NCBI GenBank assembly: GCA_910586365.1
Contig: CAJUGP010000002.1
Coordinates: 1-64,000 of the forward strand
From: an uncultured Christensenella sp.
Lineage (GTDB): Bacteria > Bacillota > Clostridia > Christensenellales > Borkfalkiaceae
DNA: 64,000 nt
Direction: 5' to 3'
Shown: piece by piece, positions 23,084 to 31,936 of the stretch
How positions within the stretch are numbered: position 1 is the first letter of the stretch
Layout of the letters: each line of letters begins with the position of its first letter
Made by a program: the position numbers and the translations under genes
Notes under the pieces: model-generated
Database searches by the model: none
Told to the model about the DNA's origin: nothing
Seen by the model: only the letters and a program-made list of their open reading frames with translations

Positions 23084-24687
23084 TATTCGTCGATTTTTTC
23101 GCCGATCAGCTCGGTAAGCGCGCCGATATACACCTCTTCGTCGGCAGTTTCGCCCGTGATCGTCAAAAGATCGCCGGCAACCAACACGCTGTTGCCGTCC
23201 GGCACGTAATTTTCTTCGCCGCGGTCAACGCGCACGATCCGCGCGCCCGTGGGCCAAAGCACGTCGCGCACGGCGCGCCCCGCCGCCTTTCCGTTTTCGG
23301 TAACGCGGAACTGTGCCGTGATCTTGATCCGCGCCGTTTTGCCCTGTTCCTCTTCGACGCGCTCCGCAAGCATTTTATCGTAAAGCGGTTCGAGGCGGAA
23401 GAGATCGCCCACCACGTACCCCACCGCCACGCCGAGGATCGCGGGCAGAAGAAAGGTGAACGAAAACGTCAGCTCGACGATCATCACGATCCCCGTAATG
23501 GGCGCGCGCACGACCGCCGTAAAAAACGCCGCCATGCAGATGAGGATCAACGCGTCGCAGTACGCCGCGTCCATGCCCGCCAAGCGGCATAAGAGCGAAA
23601 GCAGCGCACCCATGCCCGCGCCGATCGCGAGCATGGGCACGAAAATGCCGCACGGCATGCCCGTGCCCGTGTTGAGCACGGTCGCCGCCGTTTTGAGGAG
23701 CACGACGCATAACAGCGTCGCCCACAGCGGCGCGCCGAACAGGCTCGTTACGCCGCCCGAAAGCGATCCGAGATCGGAAATAAACCCGCTGCCGCCGCCG
23801 ATCGCGTAAACGCTCACAAGCCCGAACGCGCCCGCCGCGAGAAAAGGGATCAGAAATTTCCCCGTCCCCTTCCAAAAGGTCAGTTTTTTGAACAGCTTCT
23901 GCGAAAGAAATACCAAATAGTAAAACCCGACCGCCGCCAATGCGCACGCGACCGTCGAAAACAGCACGTAAACATAAAAGAGAAATTCGGAAGGCTGCAC
24001 GTCCGCGAACGAAAACGTGGAAAACGCCGCGCCGATTTCAAGCCCCATGCCCCAAAAGAGCAGATTGCGCGTGAGCACCGCCGCGACCACCGAAGAAAAG
24101 GCGCAGGCGAACACCTCGGGCGTGAACCGCTTGTGCGCTTCCTCGAAGGCGAACGCCATGCCCGTGAGCGGCGCGTTGAACGCCACCGCAAGCCCCGCGC
24201 ACGCGCCGCCCGTGATTTGGTAACGCCGCACGGTGGCGTTGCGTTTGAGCAGATCGCTCACGCCGTTTCCGCACGCACCGCCGATCAGAATGCTCGGTCC
24301 TTCGCTTCCTGCGGATAAGCCCATAAAAATCGTAAACAGGCTCGCCGCAAACATACCCGTCAGCGAGCGGAACCACTTTAGTCTGATCACCCCGCGCGAC
24401 GCGCCTTCGATCTGCGGAACGCCGCTTCCGCGGATCATGGGCAGAAAACGCAGCGTGCCGCCTATGACGACCGCGCCCGCCGCAAGCGCGACAAAAAGCA
24501 GCGGAAGAAACGCCGGATGATCGCGGAAAAATCCGTAATAGCCGACGGCGAACTCTTCCGCCATGTGCGCGAGCAGCGTATACAGCGTGACGACAAGCCC
24601 TGCCAGCAAGCCCGTAAGCACGCCAACCGCGATGATCTGCAAGCCCCCGCCCGTAAAATTTTTGAGAAAACGACCCTTACTTTTCAT
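23083..24687 (-). CDS. ClC-family chloride channel/antiporter with RCK_C domain
   Basis: A 534-residue membrane protein. ClC selectivity motifs are GSGVPQIEG, GSEGPSI (gating Glu present) and GIFVPMLAIGAG. A further Glu pair in AFEEAHKRF sits where the antiporters carry their internal proton Glu, so H+/Cl- exchange is likely. The last 85 residues, from ARIKITAQF, look like a TrkA-C/RCK_C regulatory domain that may bind a ligand. The ATG at 24687 follows a TACAAT box by eight bases, so the message may be leaderless. It lies 79 bp after rbsK. Confidence 0.92.
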   Translation of the reverse strand: MKSKGRFLKNFTGGGLQIIAVGVLTGLLAGLVVTLYTLLAHMAEEFAVGYYGFFRDHPAFLPLLFVALAAGAVVIGGTLRFLPMIRGSGVPQIEGASRGVIRLKWFRSLTGMFAASLFTIFMGLSAGSEGPSILIGGACGNGVSDLLKRNATVRRYQITGGACAGLAVAFNAPLTGMAFAFEEAHKRFTPEVFACAFSSVVAAVLTRNLLFWGMGLEIGAAFSTFSFADVQPSEFLFYVYVLFSTVACALAAVGFYYLVFLSQKLFKKLTFWKGTGKFLIPFLAAGAFGLVSVYAIGGGSGFISDLGSLSGGVTSLFGAPLWATLLCVVLLKTAATVLNTGTGMPCGIFVPMLAIGAGMGALLSLLCRLAGMDAAYCDALILICMAAFFTAVVRAPITGIVMIVELTFSFTFLLPAILGVAVGYVVGDLFRLEPLYDKMLAERVEEEQGKTARIKITAQFRVTENGKAAGRAVRDVLWPTGARIVRVDRGEENYVPDGNSVLVAGDLLTITGETADEEVYIGALTELIGEKIDE

Positions 24688-24695
24688 GTTCCGCT

Positions 24696-24724
24696 ATTGT
24701 AGCATAACGCTAAGCGTTTGTAAA
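24696..24724 (-). promoter_or_regulatory. ClC gene promoter
   Basis: TTTACA (24719-24724), a 17-base spacer and TACAAT (24696-24701) on the minus strand. The spacer is taken up largely by a palindrome. Confidence 0.75.
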
Positions 24725-24728
24725 CGCT
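24706..24728. promoter_or_regulatory. Overlapping palindromes in the ClC promoter
   Basis: AACGCTAAGCGTT (24706-24718) is a perfect palindrome around one base. It overlaps AGCGTTTGTAAACGCT (24713-24728), with 7-bp arms around GT. Together they span the spacer and -35 box, an arrangement expected of a repressor operator. The binding protein is unknown. Confidence 0.55.
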
Positions 24729-24766
24729 TTTTTGCCCGCGGCGGCGCAAATTATACCGAACGACGC

Positions 24767-25645
24767 TCACGCCTGCGGAAAAAACGCCGCTACCTCCCGT
24801 TCGGTGGGAATGGAAGGCTGCGCGCCCTTTTTCGTGCAGGCAAGCGACGCCGCCAAGCTTGCGTAACGCGCCGCCTCTCGGGTGTTTCTGCCTGCCGCCA
24901 GCCTTGCCGCCAACGCGCCGCAAAACGTATCGCCCGCCGCCGTGGTATCGACGACCTTCACCTTCTCGCACGGATAAATGCGTTCGCCTTCGCCGTCGCG
25001 CAGCAAATACCCTTTCTCGCCCAACGTGACGATCAGCTCCCCCCAAAACGCCTGCGACAGCGTTTCCGTTCCGCCGAGGATCTCCGTTTCCGTTTCGTTC
25101 GGAATGAGCAGATCGCAGTATTTCAGGCAGGAAAGCGCCGCCCGATCGGCGGGCGCGGGGTTTAGAATTACATACATGCCCCGCTCTTTTGCCTTTTGCA
25201 GCGCGTACGCAACGACTTCGAGCGGATTTTCGAGCTGCGTTAAAAACAGATCGCCCTGCCGCGCGTTTTTCAAAAACAAATCGATATCCTCTTTCGTCAC
25301 GCAGCCGTTCGCGCCGCGGTCGAGTAAAATACGGTTGTTCCCCTCGATAAGCAAAATCATCGCCGTGCCCGTCGAAGCGTCCTTCACGGTGCGCACGTTC
25401 GTAACGTCGACGCCCTCGCGTTGCAGCGCGGAAAGCGTTTCCTTGCCGAACGCGTCGCCGCCCACGCAGCCGCACATAAAAACCTTAGCGCCCGAACGGG
25501 CTGCGGCGACCGCTTGGTTTGCGCCTTTTCCGCCGCGCGCGCAGAAAAATCCGTCGCCCGCAAGCGTTTCGCCCGCCGCGGGAAGATACGGCGCGCGCAT
25601 CACGAGATCGGTGTTCATGCTGCCCAAAAGATAAATGTTTTTCAT
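24767..25645 (-). CDS. rbsK: Ribokinase-like PfkB sugar kinase
   Basis: A 292-residue cytosolic kinase. PfkB signature 1 is ARGGKGANQAVAAAR near residue 37, with GSMNTDLV at the N terminus. Signature 2, VVDTTAAGDTFCGAL, holds the catalytic Asp and anion hole. Ribose is the likeliest substrate given GGKGANQAVAAARSG, but related sugars or nucleosides are possible, since no ribose transporter is nearby. The ATG at 25645 has GGAGG upstream; the longer open frame runs through a hairpin. Confidence 0.87.
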   Translation of the reverse strand: MKNIYLLGSMNTDLVMRAPYLPAAGETLAGDGFFCARGGKGANQAVAAARSGAKVFMCGCVGGDAFGKETLSALQREGVDVTNVRTVKDASTGTAMILLIEGNNRILLDRGANGCVTKEDIDLFLKNARQGDLFLTQLENPLEVVAYALQKAKERGMYVILNPAPADRAALSCLKYCDLLIPNETETEILGGTETLSQAFWGELIVTLGEKGYLLRDGEGERIYPCEKVKVVDTTAAGDTFCGALAARLAAGRNTREAARYASLAASLACTKKGAQPSIPTEREVAAFFPQA

Positions 25646-25665
25646 GTTTCCTCCGCAAGATACAG

Positions 25666-25697
25666 AAACGGAACCCGTTTGAACGGGTTCCGTTTTT
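25666..25697. terminator. Intrinsic terminator between the APH-kinase gene and rbsK
   Basis: Arms AAACGGAACCCGTTT (25666-25680) and AACGGGTTCCGTTT (25682-25695) form a strong stem; T6 follows on the plus strand and a shorter T run on the minus strand. Confidence 0.8.
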
Positions 25698-25713
25698 TCC
25701 TGTTCGTTTTCGT

Positions 25714-26454
25714 TTACTGCCAATCGCAGACGTTAACCCATTTGGCGAGAAATTCCGCTTCTTCGGGTTTTTTCTTGGTCGACTGCGACGCCGCGACGAT
25801 GGGCAGAATGTTTTGCACGTACTGCACGGCGGTATCGGTTTTTTTGCAGAACAGTTTCAGATACTTTTCCGCAAGCTCGTCTTTTTTCTGTAACATGAAG
25901 ATAAGGTAGGTGCGCGCGGCGTCGGCGGAGCCGTTCCCCTGCGTCGCGTGCGACCAGTCGATGATATACGGCGTGCCGTCGGGCGTGATGACCACGTTGC
26001 TCGGCTGGAAGTCGCCGTGGCACAGTTTTTTATGGCGGGGAAGTCCGTCAAGACGCACGTGCAAATCGTAACGCACCGTTGCGGGGAAGGCGCTTGCCGA
26101 AATCTTCGCGTGCATTTTATCGCGCAGATGCCCCAAGAGCGGCACTTTTTCTTTACTCATGGCAATTTGCAAATCGACGAAGAGTTCGAGATATTCGTCC
26201 GTCTTTTCGGGATGCTTTTGCATAAGCTCTTCGAGCGTTTCGCCTTCGATGTATTCCCAGATCAGCGACCATTTTCCGTCGATCACTTCCACGCCCAAGA
26301 CTTTGGGAATGTTGAGTCCCGATTCTTCGACGCGCGCCTGATTGAGCGCTTCGTTGAGAATGCCTGCTTTGGAATACGACTCGTCGAACGACTTGATGAG
26401 TCTGTTTCCGTCGCGGTAGAGCTTTTTGCCCGTGCTTTGGTGAATGAGTTTCAT
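25714..26454 (-). CDS. APH/choline kinase-fold phosphotransferase
   Basis: A 246-residue small-molecule kinase of the aminoglycoside/choline kinase fold. The catalytic Brenner motif is LCHGDFQPSNVVI near residue 145, and the metal Asp is in YIIDWSHATQG. WEYIEGETLEELM is the hinge. The N-terminal nucleotide lobe is short (HQSTGKKLYRDGNRLIKSF). Closest in feel to the short clostridial family TIGR02172 rather than resistance enzymes, so I do not call antibiotic resistance. An AAGGAGG site precedes the ATG. Confidence 0.85.
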   Translation of the reverse strand: MKLIHQSTGKKLYRDGNRLIKSFDESYSKAGILNEALNQARVEESGLNIPKVLGVEVIDGKWSLIWEYIEGETLEELMQKHPEKTDEYLELFVDLQIAMSKEKVPLLGHLRDKMHAKISASAFPATVRYDLHVRLDGLPRHKKLCHGDFQPSNVVITPDGTPYIIDWSHATQGNGSADAARTYLIFMLQKKDELAEKYLKLFCKKTDTAVQYVQNILPIVAASQSTKKKPEEAEFLAKWVNVCDWQ

Positions 26455-26502
26455 ATATGTTTCCTCCTTATCCTCGGGATTTTCTCCCGTAGGTTTTCAA
26501 AT

Positions 26503-27441
26503 TTAAGGGCGTTCCGCCTCGCCGTCCTCTTCTTCTTGCTCCCCTTCCAAAATCATGGCAAGGCAAGCCTCGCGCTGCTTTAAGGAAAGCAGTTTTTTTC
26601 CGTCCTCGGTGGAAGAGAGGTTTTCGTTCGCCAAATAAAGCCGCAGCGCAACGAGCAGAAAACGCGTGTAGAACACGGTAAAAATCAAACTGATGAGCGC
26701 GCCGCCGCCGAACACGGCGCACGTGACGATGGGCGTGATGCTCGTAGTGCGCACGGTATAATAGGCGCTGATGCCCGACGCGACCGCAAAGCACACAAGG
26801 CAGAGCAACAACACGCACAGCCGCACGCGGTAATAATTTTTATTCGCCAAAAGCGGATCGCGCCGCTCTTTGCGTTTGGAAAGCACCTCTTGTTCGAGCG
26901 GCTTTATCTCCGCAAGCAGATTTTCGCGCGCCGCCGTAAGCTTTGCGCCGTCGCGGGAGAGCACGTCCTCGCGCACCGATCGGGGCGCGTTCGCAAGCTC
27001 CCTTGCGTTTTCTTCGATATAATACGCCTGCAAATCGGGGTACTGTTTGGCGCGCGCCGCCCAAAGCAGACGCTGCGCCTCTTCGCCGTCGGCGACGAAC
27101 GAAACCGCAAGCGAAAAATTCTCCGCCGCACCGTCGTAATCGCCCGCGTCGAAGCATTCCTTGCCCGCCCGCACGCATTCTTCATATGCTTCCTGCGCTT
27201 CCTGCTGCATGCGTTCGCGGCGTTCAAGCTCCTCTTTGAGCTGCGCGGGCGTGAGTCCGACTAAATCCTCGTCGTAATCCTCGTCGCCCTCGAACTCCAC
27301 CGTATAATCGTTTCCGTCCGATTCCGCCGCGTCCGTTTGCACCGCTTCCTCGCCCGTATCTTCCACGACGTCGTCGCCGTTCTTCGTCCGTTTGATTTTG
27401 ACGAGACGCGCGTCTTCGTCGTCGATGATTCTTTCTTCCAT
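26503..27441 (-). CDS. TPR-like membrane protein, unknown function
   Basis: 312 residues. A very acidic N terminus (DEDYDEDLVG) is followed by a helical Glu-rich stretch and one TPR-like hairpin (CVRAGKECFDAGDYDGAAEN). Two membrane helices lie at about 218-240 and 246-270. A Glu-rich tail closes the protein. The ATG at 27441 has an AGG-type site and starts 22 bp after ispE ends. Probably a membrane-bound scaffold with both ends in the cytosol; no family recognised. Confidence 0.78.
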   Translation of the reverse strand: MEERIIDDEDARLVKIKRTKNGDDVVEDTGEEAVQTDAAESDGNDYTVEFEGDEDYDEDLVGLTPAQLKEELERRERMQQEAQEAYEECVRAGKECFDAGDYDGAAENFSLAVSFVADGEEAQRLLWAARAKQYPDLQAYYIEENARELANAPRSVREDVLSRDGAKLTAARENLLAEIKPLEQEVLSKRKERRDPLLANKNYYRVRLCVLLLCLVCFAVASGISAYYTVRTTSITPIVTCAVFGGGALISLIFTVFYTRFLLVALRLYLANENLSSTEDGKKLLSLKQREACLAMILEGEQEEEDGEAERP

Positions 27442-27463
27442 ACCTGATCCTTTTAATCTTATT

Positions 27464-28306
27464 TCAAACGCTTTGCAGCACGTACGCGCGGCAGCCGCCC
27501 GTATAACGGCTTTTCGCCCATTCGCAAAGCTCTCTGTTCTCGAAAAGCGCATAGCAGGCGCTGCCCGAACCCGTCATGCCCGCCCCCCAAGGGGAAAAGC
27601 ATTTGAGATCGGTGAGCGCGTCGCGCACGGCGGGAACGATCGAACACGCCGCCTTGTAGAGCGTGTTGGAAAAATATCGCGCGCCTTCTTGCACGTTGCC
27701 GCGCAGCAGCTCGTTTACCGCTTTTTGCGTACGCGGCGCAAACGCTTCGCCCGCCTCGTCGTATGCCGCAAAGCACTGCGGCGTGGAAACCCCTTCGCGC
27801 GGAACGAGCGCAAGAATGTGGAGCTTTTCGCTACAATTCAGCCGTTCGACGCGTTCCCCCCTGCCCGTAAGGCGGGCGAATCCGCCCGTGAGAAGGTATC
27901 CCGTATCGCTGCCGAACCGATCCGCAAGCGCCTTGATCGCTCTTTCGTCCTGCACGCCGTACAGCTCGCCCAAGGCCCGTAACACGCCTGCGGCGTCGGC
28001 GGACGACCCGCCCATGCCCGCGCCGACGGGAATATTTTTATATACCGCGATGTCCGCGCCGTTCGTTCCGAACGCCTTTACGAAGGCTTCCGCCGCCGCC
28101 AGAGCGTTGTTCTCTTCGGGCGGAATGAACGGACCGCCGTGCATGACGATGCGGCAAAGCGCGTCTTTGCGTTTTTTTACGACGATCCGATCAAACAGAT
28201 CGACGGTCGTCACGAGGGTATCGAGCATATGGTAACCGTTTTCGATCCCCGTCATGTCGAGCGTTAAATTGAGTTTCGCATAGGCGTTGGTGCGGACGAC
28301 GTTCAT
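27464..28306 (-). CDS. ispE: 4-diphosphocytidyl-2-C-methyl-D-erythritol kinase
   Basis: A 280-residue GHMP kinase of the MEP isoprenoid pathway that phosphorylates the 2-hydroxyl of CDP-ME. NAYAKLNLTLDM at the N terminus and GYHMLDTLV bind the substrate. NIPVGAGMGGSSADAAGVLR is the ATP loop. GAGMTGSGSACYALFE is the third GHMP motif. It lies 8 bp after the MreB-like gene. So the organism makes isoprenoids by the MEP route. Confidence 0.95.
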   Translation of the reverse strand: MNVVRTNAYAKLNLTLDMTGIENGYHMLDTLVTTVDLFDRIVVKKRKDALCRIVMHGGPFIPPEENNALAAAEAFVKAFGTNGADIAVYKNIPVGAGMGGSSADAAGVLRALGELYGVQDERAIKALADRFGSDTGYLLTGGFARLTGRGERVERLNCSEKLHILALVPREGVSTPQCFAAYDEAGEAFAPRTQKAVNELLRGNVQEGARYFSNTLYKAACSIVPAVRDALTDLKCFSPWGAGMTGSGSACYALFENRELCEWAKSRYTGGCRAYVLQSV

Positions 28307-28314
28307 CTGCTACC

Positions 28315-29298
28315 TTACCGCATTTCGATTTTTTGCAGCAGCGCGGCATTGCCCACCGCCCTGCCGCCGCCGAGCACCGCGCAGGTGACGGGATCGGACG
28401 CGAGGTGCGCCTCGTTCTGCAATTTTTTGCTCACGTATTCGGCAAACCCCGAAAGACAGCAGACCCCGCCCGAAAGCGCGATCCCCGTTTTGCACAGCGT
28501 CGCCGCGACTTCCTCGGGCAGACGCTTTATCAGCAAATCGGCGTATTCCAATATTTTATCGATATAAACCTGCACGGGGAAGAGAATGTCGCCCGAAGAA
28601 ATGCTTGCGGAACGCGGCCGCCCCGTTCTTACGTCGCGTCCGTGCACCAAGCAGGCGCGGTCGTCGTTTTCAAGCAGACTACACACGGTGGTTTTGAGCT
28701 TTTCGCTCGAAATCGCGCCGATCTGCAAATCGAACTTCTCCGCAACGTGGTCGATGATATGACGGTCGATATTGCCGCCGCCCACGTTCATGGTCATGCC
28801 CGCGATGATCCCGTCGAGCGAAAACGCCGCCATGGACGCTTTTCCCGCGCCGATATCGAGCACGAACGCGGGGTTGGATTCCGAAAGCGGAATATCCTGC
28901 CCCAATGCCGAAAGATACGGCACTTCCACGAACGACACGCGCGAAATGCCCGCCGCTTTGGCGGCGCGGTAATACCGCTCGCGCGATTGCACCGTGCAGG
29001 CGCAGGGAACGCAGAACAGCGCTTCGATCGCGCTGCGCGCCGTTACTTTTCCGAGGAAATATTCGAGCAGCGCGCCCGCGTAACGCTCGTTGACGATATC
29101 GCCCTCGTAAACGGGAAACACGACCTCGGTAAACTCCGAAGTCTTACCCAAAACGCGTTTGGCTTCGTCGCCGTACGAGCGGATCTCGCCCGTATCCTTC
29201 TGCACGGAAAGACACGTGGCTTCGGCAAGCACGATCCCGCTGCCGAGACGGTATATTTTCGTTTGAGCCGTGCCGAAATCGATTGCAAGTTTGATCAT
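28315..29298 (-). CDS. MreB-like bacterial actin
   Basis: A 327-residue actin-fold ATPase. Phosphate 1 motif is IDFGTAQTKIYRLG, phosphate 2 LDIGAGKASMAAF, and the adenosine motif IALSGGVCCLSGF. MreB/Mbl proteins form filaments under the membrane that guide wall synthesis. It lacks mreC and mreD neighbours and has somewhat divergent motifs (AGKASMA for the usual GGGTTEIA), so it could be a specialised paralogue. Its start overlaps the maf stop by 4 bp. Confidence 0.85.
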   Translation of the reverse strand: MIKLAIDFGTAQTKIYRLGSGIVLAEATCLSVQKDTGEIRSYGDEAKRVLGKTSEFTEVVFPVYEGDIVNERYAGALLEYFLGKVTARSAIEALFCVPCACTVQSRERYYRAAKAAGISRVSFVEVPYLSALGQDIPLSESNPAFVLDIGAGKASMAAFSLDGIIAGMTMNVGGGNIDRHIIDHVAEKFDLQIGAISSEKLKTTVCSLLENDDRACLVHGRDVRTGRPRSASISSGDILFPVQVYIDKILEYADLLIKRLPEEVAATLCKTGIALSGGVCCLSGFAEYVSKKLQNEAHLASDPVTCAVLGGGRAVGNAALLQKIEMR

Positions 29299-29846
29299 TG
29301 CCGTCCTCCAAGCTCCTCCAAAAAAGCTTTCACCGTTTCGAGAGGCAGCCCTACAACGTTTGTATAACTTCCTTCTATCCGGCGGACCAATCCGCCGTCC
29401 TGTATGCCGTAACCGCCCGCCTTGTCGAAGGGCGATCCGCTTGCGATATACTCCTCAATAAACGCGTCGCTCAAATCGTGAAACGTCACTTTGGTTTCCG
29501 CGACCGCTTCGCGCCGCGCGCCCGCTTTTACAAGGCATACGCCCGTGAACACCGAATGCGTTTTTCCGCTCAACGCGCGCAGCATGCCGTAAGCCTCTTG
29601 CTTCGAGGAAGGCTTGCCGAACACCCTTTCGCCGAGCGCGACCACCGTATCCGCGCCCAAAACGAGCGCTTCGGGGTACCGCCAGAACACCTCTTCCGCT
29701 TTCCCCCTTGCAAACGCAAGCGCCGTGTCTTGCGCGCCGTACGCGCCGCGTTCTTCAAACGCAGAGGGCACGACGGAAAACTTCGGCGCGATTTTAAGCA
29801 GCAGCTCCTGCCTGCGCGGCGAAGCGCTCGCCAAAATAAGTTCCAT
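29295..29846 (-). CDS. maf: Maf-family nucleotide pyrophosphatase
   Basis: A 183-residue enzyme that hydrolyses dTTP/UTP or modified nucleotides to monophosphates. LILASASPRRQELL is the N-terminal phosphate motif; GADTVVALGERVFGKP holds the catalytic Asp; LSGKTHSVFTGV and AGGYGIQD follow. It lies 3 bp after the Ppx gene and overlaps the MreB-like gene, an order seen near radC/mreB in many Firmicutes. Confidence 0.93.
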   Translation of the reverse strand: MELILASASPRRQELLLKIAPKFSVVPSAFEERGAYGAQDTALAFARGKAEEVFWRYPEALVLGADTVVALGERVFGKPSSKQEAYGMLRALSGKTHSVFTGVCLVKAGARREAVAETKVTFHDLSDAFIEEYIASGSPFDKAGGYGIQDGGLVRRIEGSYTNVVGLPLETVKAFLEELGGRQ

Positions 29847-29849
29847 CTC

Positions 29850-31364
29850 TCAGAGGATTTCCAAATTCTTCTTGAACGCGCGCTTGAATTCGCCGCCCGC
29901 GTTCATCGCCTGTTTGACTTCGAGCGCGGCGTCGCCGTTGATTTCGGTTTTCATGATCACGCTGTCGCCCAAAACGTCGCAGTTGATGCCCGTTACGACG
30001 CCGAGTCCGCTGCGATCGAGGCATTCCGCAATGCGCAGCAGCACGCCGAGCTTACGCACGATCTCCAAATCGTCGTCGTTGACGATGTCTTTATACTTCG
30101 CCCATTCGGCGGGCGCGATCTCCTCTTTGCGGTGACAGCCCGCCACGAACGCCGCCAACACGATTTCGCGGTGCGTCGCGCCGTAGATCGGCGAATTGAG
30201 AATGATATAACGGCTGTGCGCCTGATGCTCGTAATAACGCACGACCTCGCCGCAGTCGTGCAGGCTCGCCGCGATTTTAAGCACTTTGAGATACACGCGC
30301 GGGAATTTATGCAAGACGCGCAGCTGCTTGAACAGCTGAATGGAAAGATGCACGACGTGTTCGACGTGCTTTTCGTTGCAGCCGTAATATTTTACGAGCG
30401 TCGTGAGCGAATAACCGAGCACGTCGGAAAGCGGTCTTTCGAGCGTAAAGGGCACGGCGGTGTTCACCATGATCCCCTCGCGCAAGCCGCAGCCGCCGAT
30501 CGTGAACGACTGAATGCCCAAATAATCGGTAAACGATTTTACGATCGCCATCGCCGCGGGCATAATGTCGGCACGGTTGGGCGACAAACCGCGGATGCGT
30601 TTGCGCTTTTCCACGTCGAGCACGCGCACCATGTCGTAAATGGTTTTGAAATCTTCGATGCCGAACGTGTAATTATGCACGATATTGAGCGGATATTTGC
30701 GCACGAGGCGGTTGATCTTGTAAAGGTTGCGGAACGATCCGCCCACGCCGATCATCTGCGTATCGGGATCGACCGTTTCGAGCCAATCGATCTTCTTGAA
30801 CTGCTCGGTGAAGAACTCTTCGATCCGCGCCGTCTGCTCCTCGGGCGAAACGCCGTCGCCCGAAAAAAGATCGGTCAGCGTCACCGCGCCGAACGCAAGC
30901 GTTGCGTAGTGCAGAATATTGCGGCGATTGTAATAAATAATTTTCGTGCTGCCGCCGCCGATTTCGAGAATAATGCCCTTGGGCGTATCCATGGAGTTGA
31001 TCACGCCGCGGTAGACGAGCGTCGCTTCGTCGCCTTCCGAAAGCACGCTCACGCGGATGCCGCAAGTCGCCTGTATTTCGTCGAGAAACGAACGCTGGTT
31101 TTTCGCGCGGCGAACCGCCGCCGTCGCCACCGCGGTGATATTGTCCACCCCGCTCGCGTCGCACAGCCTGCGGAACATTTTAAGCGTTTTAATGGTTTCC
31201 GCAATGCGCTGCGGCTTCAAAAAACCGTCTCGGTCCATGTCTTGTCCGAGGCGGACGCTCTCTTTGATTTCATCCTCGACCATGTAATAGCCGTCGCCGA
31301 ACAGCCGTACGATGACGAGCCGCGCCGAATTCGAGCCTAAGTCGATAATTCCGATTTTTTCCAT
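29850..31364 (-). CDS. Ppx/GppA phosphatase with HD domain
   Basis: A 504-residue exopolyphosphatase/pppGpp phosphohydrolase. An actin-like N-terminal domain shows IIDLGSNSARLVIV and ILEIGGGSTKIIY. The C-terminal part carries HD motif ASLHDCGE and nearby histidines (HQAHS, HREIV), typical of the longer Ppx type. It would remove phosphate from polyphosphate or (p)ppGpp, linking it to stress physiology. It has its own promoter about 95 bases upstream of the ATG. Confidence 0.92.
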   Translation of the reverse strand: MEKIGIIDLGSNSARLVIVRLFGDGYYMVEDEIKESVRLGQDMDRDGFLKPQRIAETIKTLKMFRRLCDASGVDNITAVATAAVRRAKNQRSFLDEIQATCGIRVSVLSEGDEATLVYRGVINSMDTPKGIILEIGGGSTKIIYYNRRNILHYATLAFGAVTLTDLFSGDGVSPEEQTARIEEFFTEQFKKIDWLETVDPDTQMIGVGGSFRNLYKINRLVRKYPLNIVHNYTFGIEDFKTIYDMVRVLDVEKRKRIRGLSPNRADIMPAAMAIVKSFTDYLGIQSFTIGGCGLREGIMVNTAVPFTLERPLSDVLGYSLTTLVKYYGCNEKHVEHVVHLSIQLFKQLRVLHKFPRVYLKVLKIAASLHDCGEVVRYYEHQAHSRYIILNSPIYGATHREIVLAAFVAGCHRKEEIAPAEWAKYKDIVNDDDLEIVRKLGVLLRIAECLDRSGLGVVTGINCDVLGDSVIMKTEINGDAALEVKQAMNAGGEFKRAFKKNLEIL

Positions 31365-31460
31365 CTCTATACCGTCCTGAAAAGGTTAATAACGCATGAA
31401 AAGCGGGTTTTCAGTCAACCCATATCAACCCCTACTCTCTCCCCATTCTATATCCGTATC

Positions 31461-31489
31461 ATTTTAACACAGCAAAACGGTTTTGTCTA
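31461..31489 (-). promoter_or_regulatory. Promoter of the Ppx/GppA-maf-mreB run
   Basis: TAGACA (31484-31489), a 17-base spacer and TAAAAT (31461-31466) on the minus strand. The leader of about 90 nt holds a GAAAACCCGC...TTTTC segment of unclear meaning. Confidence 0.72.
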
Positions 31490-31576
31490 TACCCTTTTTG
31501 AAAAAATATTGCACAAAAAAATTAGAATTTTTTGAGCATTCGCGTGCCGATTTTGCCCTTTCGACACAATTCGACG

Positions 31577-31936
31577 TTATGCGAACGATTTTTTGAACCA
31601 GAAAAAAGAAAGAACGATCAGAAAGACGCCGAACGCTTTGGAAAGCACGGCGGAAGGCAGCTGCGCCGCCAGAACCGCGCCGAGCACCGATAGCACGACG
31701 GCGGGCGCGATGAGCGAAAACAGTCCTTTTTTTTCGAGCAAGCCGTTTTTGGCGTGCACGCCGAGAGCGACCGCCGCCATGGGCGCGAACGCCAAAAGAT
31801 TGACCGCCTGCGCCGCCGACTGCTCCACGCCGCACACGATCGTTAAAAGCGGTATGAGCGCGGTTCCGCCGCCCATTCCCATGCCGCCCAAAATCCCGCC
31901 CGCGATCCCGCAGGCAAAAAGCAGCCAAAAACTCAC
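31577..31936 (-). CDS. TSUP (TauE/SafE) transporter, second half
   Basis: 119 residues with about four membrane helices. The TauE motif is CGIAGGILGGMGMGGGTALIP split by one residue step, the usual start of a TSUP repeat. Full TSUP proteins are about 250 residues with two such repeats; here each repeat is its own gene. The GTG start at 31936 overlaps the stop of the first half by 4 bp, so translation is coupled. It likely pairs with that protein to form an exporter of sulfite, sulfonate or organic acids; substrate unknown. Confidence 0.85.
   Translation of the reverse strand: MSFWLLFACGIAGGILGGMGMGGGTALIPLLTIVCGVEQSAAQAVNLLAFAPMAAVALGVHAKNGLLEKKGLFSLIAPAVVLSVLGAVLAAQLPSAVLSKAFGVFLIVLSFFWFKKSFA

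Noticed and set aside
25714..26454. Aminoglycoside resistance gene
   Set aside because: It has the kinase fold, but the short N-terminal lobe matches a general small-molecule kinase family; no resistance-enzyme signature is seen.
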